Shown in pieces: positions 40,148 through 51,953 of a stretch of DNA of 64,000 nt. Source of the DNA: Actinostola sp. cb2023 (Eukaryota > Cnidaria > Anthozoa > Actiniaria > Actinostolidae). A program made the translations under genes and the position numbers. Position 1 is the first letter of the stretch. The number at the start of each line of letters is the position of its first letter. The notes under the pieces are model-generated. The model was not told where the DNA came from, ran no database searches, and saw nothing but the letters and a program-made list of their open reading frames with translations. The DNA lies in contig JAUJYZ010001418.1 of NCBI GenBank assembly GCA_033675265.1, forward strand, positions 1-64,000, in the 5' to 3' direction.

Positions 40148-41299
40148 CATCTTTTTCTCTAATGTGATTGAAACACTAGATGGAGGCTGCACTCCATGTG
40201 GGACAAAAACATAATTTTTAGTGAGTTGGTGCTGCGCACGCGCGCGCAATTTTTTTTATACATCCGCAAGAATAAGAATATTAATATCAATAAATATAGT
40301 AAAAAACATTTGCAAAAATGGAATAAACTTTTAAAAGCTCTATAATCTACAGAAAGAATGAGTAGGTGAATTAGTACCATTATAGTCACAGGTATAATAC
40401 TGTATTTGTAAACCAATGTAATAAGTATATTTTGAATATCATGTTAATTAATCATGTTAATTTAACTGTTTTTTTTGTGACAAAATAAAGTTATTAACAA
40501 AAAAATCAATAAACTAATAAACAGAAAATAATTATTAATCTTGTACTAAAGTCATCTTTATTCATATTATTTCTTCAGAATGAGGAACTTCGATAATATA
40601 CAACACAAGCTTTTTCACTGACTAAACAAAACCACGTGTTAAACAAATCAACTTAATCATTCTAGTACGCATGCGCAAACTACTAGGCGTCATTGCTTTC
40701 ATCATCATCTTTATTGGTAAAAGGCAACACACCAACTATAGCTAATTGCATAATCGTTGTCGGGTTGAAAATCATAAATCATAGAAGCTGAGACCGCAAG
40801 GGTGGATGGGAAATCAGTTCATGACCTGCATTACATACAGATATATTCAATGTTCTCGTAGTTTTGAAGGTATATGAGCTATTTAACTAAGATCCTACAA
40901 GTCTGGATAAAAAGGTCAATCATTTGACGGTGTTATTTGAGAGTTTTAATTTCCCAGAATTCCGACAACGAATATGCAATTAGCTATGCATGATATAATA
41001 CCAAGTATATAATGAATTAAACTAACTTGTGTAAAATGCATTGATAACACGAATAAAATTGAAATGAAACACCATGACAACTAATAGTACCAAACGCTGT
41101 AAATATTAAACCCATATTTTCCACCAAGTCAATAATGTGCTTGAAGTACTAAAGATATTGTTTTTAACATATCTTTTTTGTAACACTGTACTACGAACAC
41201 CTGTATCCATCCCAGAAATGAATTGAACTTCCCAGAATTATTTAAGGTTCTCAAAAATATAAAAAAATGATCGTAACATTTCACTTAAATAATCTCAAT

Positions 41300-41667
41300 A
41301 CCCATACAATCACTGGTTAATTTTTTTCTCAAAAATTCCAATGGGAATAATAAATACATTTTCATGAATCTTTAGAGGTGCCATTGACGTCACTGACTAA
41401 TAATCATAATAATTTCTTTATTTTGTGATCAAAAAAAACCGGTTTGTTCAGATAACAGCTCTGCAATGAAGAAGCTAGTCAAATATCAATCCTAGCCTGC
41501 TTACAACTCCTTCACTACCTATTCTCCTCGCGGCCATTTCCTTTCAAGCCATGCAAAGAAATGTATGGAGCGAAGCCGTGATGATTGTTTGGGTTGAGTC
41601 AGAACGATGCACCTCTAAAGAACGATGCAAAGAACGATGCAAAAAATTAACCAGTGATTGTATGGGT
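41300..41667. mobile_element. Terminal inverted repeat element
   Basis: Ends acccatacaatcactggtta and complement (26 bp matched). About 368 bp. Outside it, a 40-bp sequence (ggttctcaaaaatat.aaaaaatgatcgtaacattt) occurs as a direct repeat at about 41244 and 41733, so the element or a larger unit sits inside a duplication. It includes a copy of the tagcctgcttaca segment also found at 43089. Confidence 0.65.
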
Positions 41668-41774
41668 CTTTGAAATATTGCAGTGAAGTTTCAGCGAATC
41701 AAACTTTGAACGATTTACGTAAGTCCCCCTTTAAGGTTCTCAAAAATATTAAAAAATGATCGTAACATTTGGAA

Positions 41775-41808
<34 letters not shown>

Positions 41809-43088
41809 TTTTTGTTTAATCAAGAACTGTTAACAAATAATAATAATAAAACTTTATTTGCGGATGATAAAAACCGTCAGCTGTACACAAATGAATAGCT
41901 GGTAAGCACATGGGAGGGTAAAGGATGCGTGAAATGCCAACTTCAAAGACCCTCTGACACGCCAATAGATCCCGCACCTTCCATCGCAATTTAAATACAG
42001 GAATAACAAACAAGATAGCGAACTTTCTCATATATTTATTTATTATTGTCTATATGAACATATGCAACTCTAAAACCACTATTTTATCAATGCTGAACAT
42101 GCTGCAGTTGTCATAACCAGTATTTACGTGTATTAAAGTTGCATGATTTGAGGGATCCAGATCATTGATGCTAAACTGACAATGGCTGCCGTCTTCGCCG
42201 TATACATGCACTTTGAACATTCATAGCAGGAGCTATGCATTTTTTGAAAGTCATTTATTGTGATGAATGGAATGACTATTGAATAATCTAAAACCTCCGT
42301 AACATAAGCAGCTTGGGGGTCGGTAGAAATCGAAAGATAATTTGACAACATTCACGCTCGTGCGAGTCCTTAATTGGTAAGCAAAATATCAATGCAAAAC
42401 GGCATGCCGCTTTTAACTACAACTAATTTTTCTACAAACTTTACGTATACTTTCAAAGCTACAATAAGAAATAACAAGATTTAGAACCTGGCTTCGAGAA
42501 GAAACAAAACATTTCCGCCTTCCGAGTATAGGGTGAGAAAATCTATTAAATCTGAGCTATACATTTTTTGAAGCCCCATTCTCTATAAAAACTGAAATTA
42601 TATAAAGGAATTGCTGTGATAATTATCTCCAACTTGGGGGTCCGTAAAAATTTCAAGAAATATCTCGTTAAAGTTCGACCTAAATTGAACACTTCTACAT
42701 ATTCACCGGGCCATAGCTCGAAATCGCGTCCACCTGAAAGACCATTTCATTAAAATTCTAAAAGTTTACTGTCATCACAATTACCAAACGTTAACGCTGT
42801 AGAATACTTGATTTCTAATAATTACGCTGAACATACTCCAAACACCACAGTCGCATTTCAATGTAAAATATCTCGTCATTGAAATAAAACGGTCAAAGAA
42901 CACCAGGGAAAGAAGTGTTTAATAAAAAAGTAAATTTTCATGACGTTTAAATTTTAGAAACGCGTAGATCTCCTACAAAATATCCTTAAAATGAGCTATC
43001 GAGCTGGAAAATGATTTCAGACGTCACTGGTCAATGCTATGTTGGCGCATGCGCAGAAAAATACCCATATGCTTAGCTGGTATAAATT

Positions 43089-43193
43089 AGCCTGCTTACA
43101 GGCGTTCCTACCTATTCTCCTTACGCGGCCATTTCCTTCGCGGCCATGCAAAAAAAACGATGCAACGAAGAACGCCTGCTTTGCAGGCTAGGT
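43089..43193. mobile_element. Hairpin with TAGCCTGC ends
   Basis: Starts tagcctgcttacaggcgtt and ends aacgcctgctttgcaggcta, 105 bp. The inner cctacctattctcc and cggccatttcctt phrases match the segment at 41492-41560. A loosely similar agcctgc...gcaggct hairpin lies at 49843-49908. Confidence 0.7.
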
Positions 43194-43552
43194 ATAACTG
43201 ATAGGACTGATAGGTATATAATACTGTTTCTCTCTAATCAAGAACAGGAACAACGAACTTCACCATTTGCGGATATGACGTTCGTCTTTCTCGACCTCAC
43301 ATTCACACGCGGCGGGTAAGCGGGAAACTATGGGAGGTCCTTCAAGCTTTAAACTCAATCAGAGTTACCTTACATCGCAACATTAACCAATGAGAAAGCA
43401 CGTTATATCGCTTATCCAAGTCGTAAAATACCACAGAAATCATAACTGACGTGTTTGTAAATTGATTTCTAAATCGTCATCATTGATGCAAACTTTAACT
43501 TTGATCTTTTCAGTGAATACTAATCGTATCATCAGAATTGTGGCTAGTACTT

Positions 43553-43728
43553 ATGTAAGCCCACTTGAAATGGACTCTATTCTAGTTCTTTTAGTTTTTG
43601 TATTATCGTCACAATTCCTTCATCTTTTCAATGTGGTATAAGTACGCACATTGCCAACATGACAGATAATACAAAAACTTCAAATAGAACGGTATAAAGA
43701 ATAGAGTCCATTTCAAGTGGGCTTACAT
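43553..43728. mobile_element. Hairpin MITE
   Basis: Arms atgtaagcccacttgaaatg / catttcaagtgggcttacat with pairing continuing through gactctattct and further in to aatacaaaaact. 176 bp. Surrounding tactt/agtac also pairs. Confidence 0.8.
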
Positions 43729-44312
43729 GAAGTACTTACCAGAATTGTAGTAAAACATGAAATAATACACATCTATGCGTTTAAACAGTTTACAACATTC
43801 ACGGCGTGAAGTATTAATTTGATATCTAGCCGGCATGCCGCTTATAACTACACTACAACTTTACGTTACATCGCTACAACAAGATAACAAGTTTCCTGGC
43901 TGAGAAAACATTTTCTCTCCAACAAAAATCCAAGAGAAAGAAAAGCAATGGAAATATTTTACAGTAATTTTGTTTGATTATAAGTTTACTGTAGAGTCGT
44001 TCTTATCAATATTTTATAACGCTTTGTTCTTGATTCTAAGACTACATTATTGTTTACATAAACTAGTTGCTAAAACGTCGAACACCAAGAAATAAAAACA
44101 TTCTCAATTCAACTATCCCCAGCGAATCATGCCCAGATTGAATAGTTTCTGGGAGTTTTTGTTTTCTCTTCGAAAAAATGCTTTCACAACGCGTTTGCCG
44201 CTTTTTGTAACGTAATGACATTACAGACCACCTGTCCTCGCGACGTGGTATGTCGGCGAATTTTCAAGAAGTTCTAGGAGTCCTAGGAGTCCTATTGATA
44301 ATCGACGCCAGC

Positions 44313-44319
44313 TATAAAG
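44313..44319 (+). promoter_or_regulatory. TATA-box-like site
   Basis: tataaag, followed 20-40 bp later by tcaactcaactcattctta, which looks like initiator context. It precedes the candidate frame at 44651. Sequence resemblance only. Confidence 0.35.
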
Positions 44320-44650
44320 CGGGCACTGAATCAACTCAACTCATTCTTATTTCACAAGGAGAAAACCTAGTCCAGATTTTAGAGTTGTTCTGAAACTATA
44401 AAGACCTTTTTAATCAATTTTCTTTTGCTGAGAAACAAACTTTCTCGTATTTCGTTAGTCTATGTACTTAGTACAATTGTACCGAATATTCTACTTCTAC
44501 TAGTTGTACCGAAGCTTTATCATATTCAGCCATACAACTGAGAAATAGAGTAACAACAGAATTGTTTAAAGTTGGTAAGTAATTTAAATTTATTTTAACT
44601 TTTGTAAGTTAACTTCGTTTTCGTTTTCAAATTGTTAAATTGGTATTGTT

Positions 44651-45229
44651 ATGTCAAAGACGTCAGTTTGCGAACTACATTTGCCTGCAAAGCTTCAAAC
44701 AGAGTGTAGTTGTGAAACAGTGTTTAAAATCCGTACGAAAATCTCGTTGGAAAACCCAAGTACCTTGTCGTGTTCAGTGTATACAATAGGGACCTTTAGC
44801 ATCGAGGACGGAATGGACGATGACGACGTCAGAGAAACAATAAGGCCCTGTTTACAAGGAGGGAGGGTTACCCTAGTGCTAGGGTTACCTCCCTCCTTGT
44901 AAACAGGGCCTAACACTATTTACAACATTCAATAACTTCTTGTTGGAATGTATGAAATGAACTCGATTTGGTCTTACTTCAGGCGTTCTGTGTTAAACTA
45001 CAACGTGAAATGCCTATGTTTGACGACGCAAAGAGAACGAGAACGTCAGTTCGATATTTGTGCAGATAGTTGTTTTCAGTCAACCGGACCACAAAAAGAC
45101 GATATCATTCATGAAAGGCGGCGCAAATTTAGTGAAAACACGGAAAATGAAACAATTATGAAAAGAATAGAATTCACAACACACTTTATTCGAAGTCGTC
45201 CTCAAATCGTCGTGATTAAAGGTCTCTAA
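44651..45229 (+). other. Candidate small gene disrupted by a hairpin insertion
   Basis: Two adjacent open frames of unrecognised sequence: 44651-44902 (starts MSKTSVCELHLPAK) and 44948-45229 (starts MYEMNSIWSYF, ends RPQIVVIKGL). The first runs into the 67-bp Tourist-like hairpin at 44844-44910. Ignoring the insertion and one target copy, its frame would go on about 20 codons to a TGA near 44958. There is a TATA-like site at 44313 and a donor-like GTTG|GTAAGT at 44574. I do not recognise a family, and it could be chance. Confidence 0.25.
44844..44910. mobile_element. 67-bp Tourist-like hairpin
   Basis: An almost perfect palindrome beginning ggccctgtttacaaggaggg and ending with its complement, flanked by TAA on both sides (44841-44843, 44911-44913). 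The GGCCCTGTTT ends and 3-bp TAA duplication are typical of PIF/Harbinger (Tourist) MITEs. Very short for the class. Confidence 0.85.
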
Positions 45230-46254
45230 TGACTCCAGTTTATCCCTCGAAAACTACACAACCCATGTGACATGTAATACTCGAGTACGTTCACTTAATA
45301 AGCGTGCAAAACTTTTAAGTTGTCTTGTTGCATTAATTATTAAGAGAGGATGTCTGTAAGAATCGAGATTCGCCGGTCAACTAAAAAAAATCGAATTTAA
45401 TTTTCTTTCGCCATATCATTCCTTTCGATGACCTATTTTAGGGAAAAATACTAAAAAGATCCAGCGATTTTTATTTTAGGAGAAATTTGCAGTTTTTAAA
45501 AACCCGCCTGATGACTGAAAATTTTCGGCTAAATTATAAGGCACATTTGAACAGTCGGTGTGTGTTCATCTCTAGCACTACAACAACAACATTCAGCATA
45601 CTAAATAAACGTGTCTTGTTTTTTTCTACTGTAGTATTAATTTTTCTGTAACTTTTGTAGTTATTTTTCAAATTTGGTTTTAAAAAGGTGTACTGAGCGC
45701 CATGAACGGAACGTTGAAATATAGGCAATGTTTGAGGTACGAAAACGGAATCTGGTACCTAATTCTTTGAGGAAAACGCCATGCCCCAGGAAAGCTTCAC
45801 CTTTGCTCTTTCAGTTTAGAAAGTTTCAACTTTGAGAATTCAATGTAGCATTTTTGAGAAATAAAACTATTATGCTTGGGACTGCCAAAATTAGCATTAA
45901 TTTCGCCTATCGCGGACATTTTTGTCGTTAAAACACAAAGCTTAATGCCAAAACACGACTATCTTGCACTTTTAGTTGATCGCTGCCGACAGATAACAAT
46001 CTTGGAGTTAATAGGAATGATTTTCAACAATATTTCAGCTACATTAAGCTCCTTAAATAGTGAAAATTAGCATATTCATTGATCAAATAAACACCGTAGT
46101 CTGGCCGTTTACGAAAATTATGGTTCTTCACTTTGAAATGCTTAGAATTTGCTCCAAATAAGATTGACAAACAATTAAGCTGATTTATTCTTAAAGCTGG
46201 CGCTTATTCATGAAGAGTTTGGATATTTTGACTGGATGCTCCACTTTGCTGACA

Positions 46255-46652
46255 AGCCAATGGGGAGTTTGCAGGTGTGACATTTTGTTGCGTGACATTT
46301 TAAATTTTAATCCAACAAAAACAAAAATATAATATTTGAAAAGAGCACACCAAAATTAGCAAAAATTGAAATTTTGAAGTAATTTCGATGAATAGAGCGA
46401 CAGTTATGAGCGACCGAAGTTGGCTTTTTTTTTAAGAAACGTACGGTGGTGGGCAAGCTGTTGCCCACCACCGTACGTTTCTTAAGAAAAAAGCCAACTT
46501 CGGTCGCTCATAACTGTCGCTCTATTCATCGAAATTACTTCAAAATTTCAATTTTTGCTAATTTTGGTGTGCTCTTTTCAAATATTATATTTTTGTTTTT
46601 GTTGGATTAAAATTCAAAATGTCACGCAACACCTGCAAACTCCCCATTATGT
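46255..46652. mobile_element. Nested inverted repeat
   Basis: Arms of about 190 bp meet at the centre near 46454 (ggtgggcaagctgttgccca). The outer ends are caatggggagtttgcaggtg and the complement. The two arms are nearly identical, so this insertion is young or gene-converted. Lies inside the 3.4 kb palindrome. Confidence 0.8.
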
Positions 46653-47761
46653 AACGCAATGTAACTGCTGCAAGTCACGCTACTGCCCTTCGAAAAAAAT
46701 TTTTGCTGCATGAAATAATAGTTTGTATCACGATTTTCAAGTCACTTTGTTTAATTTTGAGACGTCAATATTTTGTGGTATTGACGTCTCAAAATTACCG
46801 CGCGCGATTGGCTCACAAATATGATTGACAGCGAAAATGACATTTTTTGGGTATCTGGCTTTCAACTACAATGCGAATGCAGGAATGTTCTTCGATTTTT
46901 CAAGGAAAATTCAAGGTTATTCCACAGTAAAAAGGAGTTTCTACAATGCAGTATTATCAGTATTATGTTATGTGTATAAACAAGGGAAGCTAAGGTCGTA
47001 GTTAAGGTGAGAAATAATTCTGTCAAACCTCATTCACAGCTAAAATTTCATTTCACGGCGAAAGCTACGAACACTCTAGTTTCTTGATAAAACTTGATGC
47101 TGTAAAAGTGTAAATTACAATCAGGCACATGATGAAAACCTTGATCAGTTTAAGACAATAAAACAGTTATTATAATTATTTGGTCGTTTGTTGTTTATTG
47201 CAGAATAACATTGAATGAAGTTGAATGAATTTACAGTGAAAGTTGTTCTTTGCCGTGAATATCCGGCCAATCTTGTAGAATCTTGTGCTTAATTTGCCGT
47301 CTTTTGAGCTATTTTCCACCCTGCATTGGACTTGACGTCGACTGACATATTGCAGTCACATTTGCCCTTGTATATACAGAAGATTGAGGGTTAAAACATC
47401 GTTGAATTTTCACGATATTATATTGACTGAATCGATTCACTTTCAATCCGGCGAACCGTACGATAAACTTTGGATTTGTTTTCATTCGCTTTTCTGCCAA
47501 AATAAGAGATGAAATGCTTGTCATGACATAAAAGAGGGAGCTTGTCAATAGTTCTTTATAATCACTATCATGTTAACTTGTTTAAACTGTCATTTTAACT
47601 TTTTTTTAAATCTTTTTGTACTGAAAACAGTTTTCAAAAATTTCAATCGTCGCCACGTCAACGCACGAGGTGGTGAGAATTTGAACTAAATCAGAATGCT
47701 TTCCTTGTTATTTTATTAGTTTTTCTTGCGAATTATTGTAGAATCGTGATACAAAACTAAT

Positions 47762-47932
47762 TGCGATTTTGAGACGGCGATACCACAAAATATTGACGGC
47801 GTTGGTAGAAAAATATATTCCGTATTGGGCTCCGTCGCTGCGCGACTCCGCCCAATACGGAATATATTTTCTCCCAACTAGCCGTCAATATTTTGTGGTA
47901 TCGCCGTCTCAAAATCGCAATTAGTTTATATA
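47762..47932. mobile_element. Nested hairpin with gataccacaaaatattgac arms
   Basis: Arms of about 75 bp, gattttgagacggcgatacc ... and complement, centred on tccgtcgctgcgcgactccg. The same tattttgtggta core forms a smaller 40-bp hairpin at 46755-46797. Confidence 0.75.
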
Positions 47933-48845
47933 ATCATAAAATATAAAACAAAACAGAATTCATACTTGCTTGAAAGGGTGGAATTTCGTATAAATGTCGT
48001 TTAGACAAAAATCGTAAATTTTTCTGTGAGATGCTGTTATCTGATCGACAATCTATGCTAATTTTAACTTTTGCGAGAGTTATTTACGACTCACTGTTGA
48101 AAATAATTCCTATTGACTCGAAGATTGTTTTCCATTCGCAGCAATCAACTAAAAGTGAAAGATTCGTGTTTTGGCAATACGTTTTGTGTTTGGACGACAA
48201 AAATGTCCGCGATAGGTCGAAATTAATGCTAATTTTGGCAGTCCCAAGCATAATAGTTTTATTTCTCAAAAATGCTACATTGAATTCTCAAAGTTGAAAC
48301 TTTCTAAACTGAAAGAGCAAAGGTGAAACTTTCCTGGGGCATGGTGTTTTCCTCAAAGAATTAGGTACCAGATTCCGTTTTCGTACCTCAAACATTGCCT
48401 ATATTTCAACGTTCCGTTCATGGCGCTCAGTACACCTTTTTAAAACCAAATTTGAAAAATAACTACAAAAGTTACAGAAAAATTAATACTACAGTAGAAA
48501 GAAACGTTTATTAAGTATGCTGAATGTCGTTGTTGTAGTGCTAGAGGTGAATACACACCGACTGTTCAAAGTTGCCTTATAATTTAGCCGAAAATTTTCA
48601 GTCATCAGGCGGGTTTTTGAAAACTGCAAATTTCTCCTAAAATAAAAATCGCTGGATCTTTTTAGTATTTTTCCCTAAAATAGGTCATCGAAAGGAATGA
48701 TATGGCGAAAGAAATTTAAATTCGATTTTTTTTAGTTGACCGGCGAATCTCGATTCTTACAGACATCCTCTCTTAACCACTCATTTAGACAACGGTGAGG
48801 TGCGAAGGATTTTAAATTCGTGAATTTATTATAGCATTATTACAA

Positions 48846-50457
48846 CAGGGTTCGTGCTACTCCTTAAACTCCTTGAAAACTCCTGGAATTTAATTTGCGT
48901 TTTCAAGGGCGCTTGAAAAGCCCTTGAATTTTAAAATTCAACTCAAACTCCTTGAAAACTCCTTGAATTTATACTCTCCTGGATAAGAGTAAGGAGCACC
49001 CATATTTGCAGTCATGCAAAGGTTTCTTCATCGAGCGTATTTACAGCTGTAAGCTGAACATGCTTTCTGTAAAATTACTGCATGTAAAATATAATTCAAA
49101 ATAAAAAAAGGTGTTACTTGCTCATAACGAGGAGTACTGGGAGCGACTTAGGGAGTTGACCGTGTGATTTCGTAGTTAGAGGTTTTTCCAATATAAATCA
49201 GGGGCTATTTTTGGGTAGAAAATATTATAACTGTTTGAACGTTAAAAGCTAAACCAAGTTTAGATTTCGAATTTCATTTCCCTGCGTTCAATACACATCG
49301 AGAAACGATCTAACTTCGTATCTAAGAAATAATTTTCACGGCAACACTGAACAATAGAAGACGATTGACTGATGGTTTGATCTCCAGTGCGGCGAAGTAG
49401 ACTAGTCTACACGTACGTAGTTGATTTTACGTTATTTTATTCATTGTTTATAGAGCTCGCTTACTCACGTTTCTGGAATTCAAGTTTTTGATGGTGAAGG
49501 TTTTACTATTACGTTTTTAGTCGGTTGTTGAGTTCATCGTCACGCTGGTTGTAGTTTGTTTTCCGTCTTCATTTCATTTATCAAGGATTCTATTCTAAAA
49601 GCGAAATTGTTATCGTCGTTTTTGTGGAGCCAGATATTATCCGATAAAATATGTTTTCTCTTAATATTATTAAAAGTCATTGAAGTCTCACTACGTTGTT
49701 GTCATTGGTTCACTTGGTCACAGTGAATGTTGATGGAATTGAGAATGAAAAATTAAAGTATTTGGATATTCGTGTAGATGTTTGGGCATACCTTCGTTGT
49801 TCATCTATAGTGAATTATGTAATCAAGAAACTTAACACGTAGCCTGCGTAGCTTGGCCCTAAGGGGAGGGGGATTGGGGCCGCCGGAGGCAGAAAAGAAG
49901 GCAGGCTATTCACGTAAACTCAGAAGCCAGAGAATGTTTAGAGATCGTAGTATGGTAAACAACTAGAACAACGATTCGACCAACTTTACTGAAGACATGT
50001 CTGATGCACATACGGTAGGCTATGATTCTTACAAACGTGCTAACACAACATGTGTCAATCAAGTGTCTCAAACATAACATTCTTACGTGCACGCTAATGA
50101 ACCTTAGAATGAAGTCTATTACAAAACTAAAATTATTGGTAAGCCGTTGAAGTATTCAAAGCATGTAATGTACATGTAGCTTTTTCAAGATTCCATTTAA
50201 TGTGTGATTTCTATTAATTTTATTCAATTTTTTTTTCCAAAATATGCGTTGCCAAACTCGGGCTGGGTGCGGCTTATCTGCGAGTGCGGCTTATACGCCG
50301 GTGAATACGGAATGTCCAACAGTAACCAGTGAAAACACCCTGTAAACGATAATATCTCACCTACATGTAGCAATACTCCTTGAAAAATCGTTTTGGAGTC
50401 CTTGAATACTGCTTGAATACTCCTGGAATTTAATCTTATATCACAGCACGAACCCTG
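48846..50457. mobile_element. hAT-like nonautonomous element
   Basis: 1,612 bp with ends cagggttcgtgct and complement, directly flanked by TTACAA on both sides (48840-48845, 50458-50463). Subterminal ctccttgaaaactcc..gaatttaa repeats occur near both ends (48860-48975, 50367-50430). CAGGG ends and a 6-bp duplication fit the hAT group, though hAT sites are more often 8 bp. No transposase frame is recognisable. The right end is 195 bp before the GluR-B coding start. Confidence 0.75.
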
Positions 50458-50651
50458 TTACAATTTCCTGAGTGAGGTTCAAAAGTTTATTAGGAAAACC
50501 AGCGATAGTAAGCGACGTTTCGTTGTCATCATGTCATCAAGTTCAAAAGTTCAAAAGGCAACGATAAATCACTAAAACCAGTACAAACTGCAACTACAAA
50601 CAAAGATAGATTATAAATACATAATTAATGTTGTACTTTCTCTAGATTGAC

Positions 50652-51953
50652 ATGGTTTTCTTATGTGTACTGTGTATGTTACTGTATGGGCAAGTATCCA
50701 ATGCAGTCTTTGATATTCCTAGCAACGTCTATATATGTAAGTACATGGTTTTCTTATGTGTACTGTGTATGTTACTGTATGGGCAAGTATCCAATGCAGT
50801 CTTTGATATTCCTAGCAACGTCTATATATGTAAGTACATGGTTTTCTTATGTGTACTGTGTATGTTACTGTATGAGCAAGTATCCAATGTAGTCTTTGAT
50901 ATTCCTAGCAACGTTTATATATGTATGTACATGGTTTTCTTATGTGTACTGTGTATGTTACTGTATGAGCAAGTATCCAATGTAGTCTTTGATATTCCTA
51001 GCAACGTCTATATATGTAAGTACATGGTTTTCTTATGTGTACTGTGTATGTTACTGTATGGGCAAGTATCCAATGCAGTCTTTGATATTCCTAGCAACGT
51101 CTATATATGTATGTACATGGTTTTCTTATGTGTACTGTGTATGTTACTGTATGTGCAAGTATCCAATGCAGTCTTTGATATTCCTAGCAACGACTATATA
51201 TGTAAGTACATGGTTTTCTTATGTGTACTGTGTATGTTACTGTATGGGCAAGTATCCAATGCAGTCTTTGATATTCCTAGCAACGTCTATATATGTAAGT
51301 ACATGGTTTTCTTATGTGTACTGTGTATGTTACTGTATGGGCAAGTATCCAATGCAGTCTTTGATATTCCTAGCAACGTCTATATATGTAAGTACATGGT
51401 TTTCTTATGTGTATTGTGTATGTTACTGTATGGGCAAGTATCCAATGCAGTCTTTGATATTCCTAGCAACGTCTATATATGTAAGTACATGGTTTTCTTA
51501 TGTGTACTGTGTATGTTACTGTATGGGCAAGTATCCGATGCAGTTTTTGATATTCCTAGCAACGTCTATATATGTAAGTACATGGTTTTCTTATGTGTAC
51601 TGTGTATGTTACTGTATGGGCAAGTATCCAATGTAGTCTTTGATATTCCTAGCAACGTCTATATATGTAAGTACATGGTTTTCTTATGTGTACTGTGTAT
51701 GTTACTGTATGGGCAAGTATCCAATGCAGTCTTTGATATTCCTAGCAACGTCTATATATGTAAGTACATGGTTTTCTTATGTGTACTGTGTATGTTACTG
51801 TATGGGCAAGTATCCGATGCAGTCTTTGATATTCCTAGCAACGTCTATATATGTAAGTACATGTTTTTTTTATGTGTACTGTGTATGTTACTGTATGGGC
51901 AAGTATCCAATGCAGTCTTTGATATTCCTAGCAACGTCTATATATGTAAGTAC
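50652..51953 (+). repeat. 14 tandem copies of the GluR-B signal-peptide exon
   Basis: A 93-bp unit repeated 14 times, starting at 50652 and every 93 bp to 51861. Each unit is 85 nt of coding exon (ATG, hydrophobic FLCVLCMLLY, then QVSNAVFDIPSNVYI) followed by a donor, GTAAGT in twelve copies and GTATGT in copies 3 and 5, and two more bases. 93 is 31 codons and no copy has a stop, so the frame is open for all 14. Only the first copy is preceded by a pyrimidine-rich acceptor. Any donor joins exon 2 (52056) in the same phase. Variants include Gly/Glu/Val before QVSN and Ala/Val at the likely cleavage region. Confidence 0.93.

Larger units (their letters stand above)
45343..48776. mobile_element. 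3.4 kb palindrome with about 700-bp arms
   Basis: Left arm 45343 to about 46040 and right arm about 48075-48776 are inverted copies, beginning aagagaggatgtctgtaaga on both outer ends and differing at only a few percent of sites by eye. The outer edges read TTA|AGAGAGG and CCTCTCT|TAA, compatible with a TA target. The 2 kb between the arms contains three further inverted repeats (46255-46652, 46755-46797, 47762-47932). No transposase seen. The short frames in the arms are mirror images of each other, not genes. Confidence 0.85.
40148..50640. other. Intergenic region between GluR-A and GluR-B
   Basis: A 10.5 kb AT-rich stretch packed with inverted repeats, listed separately. The only gene candidate is near 44313-45229. 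I find no other conserved coding sequence and no RNA gene. Confidence 0.6.

Noticed and set aside
45876..48297. Mirror-image short frames at 45876-46070, 48031-48297 and 48084-48269
   Set aside because: They lie in the two arms of the 3.4 kb palindrome, on opposite strands, and have no domain; most likely chance in duplicated DNA.
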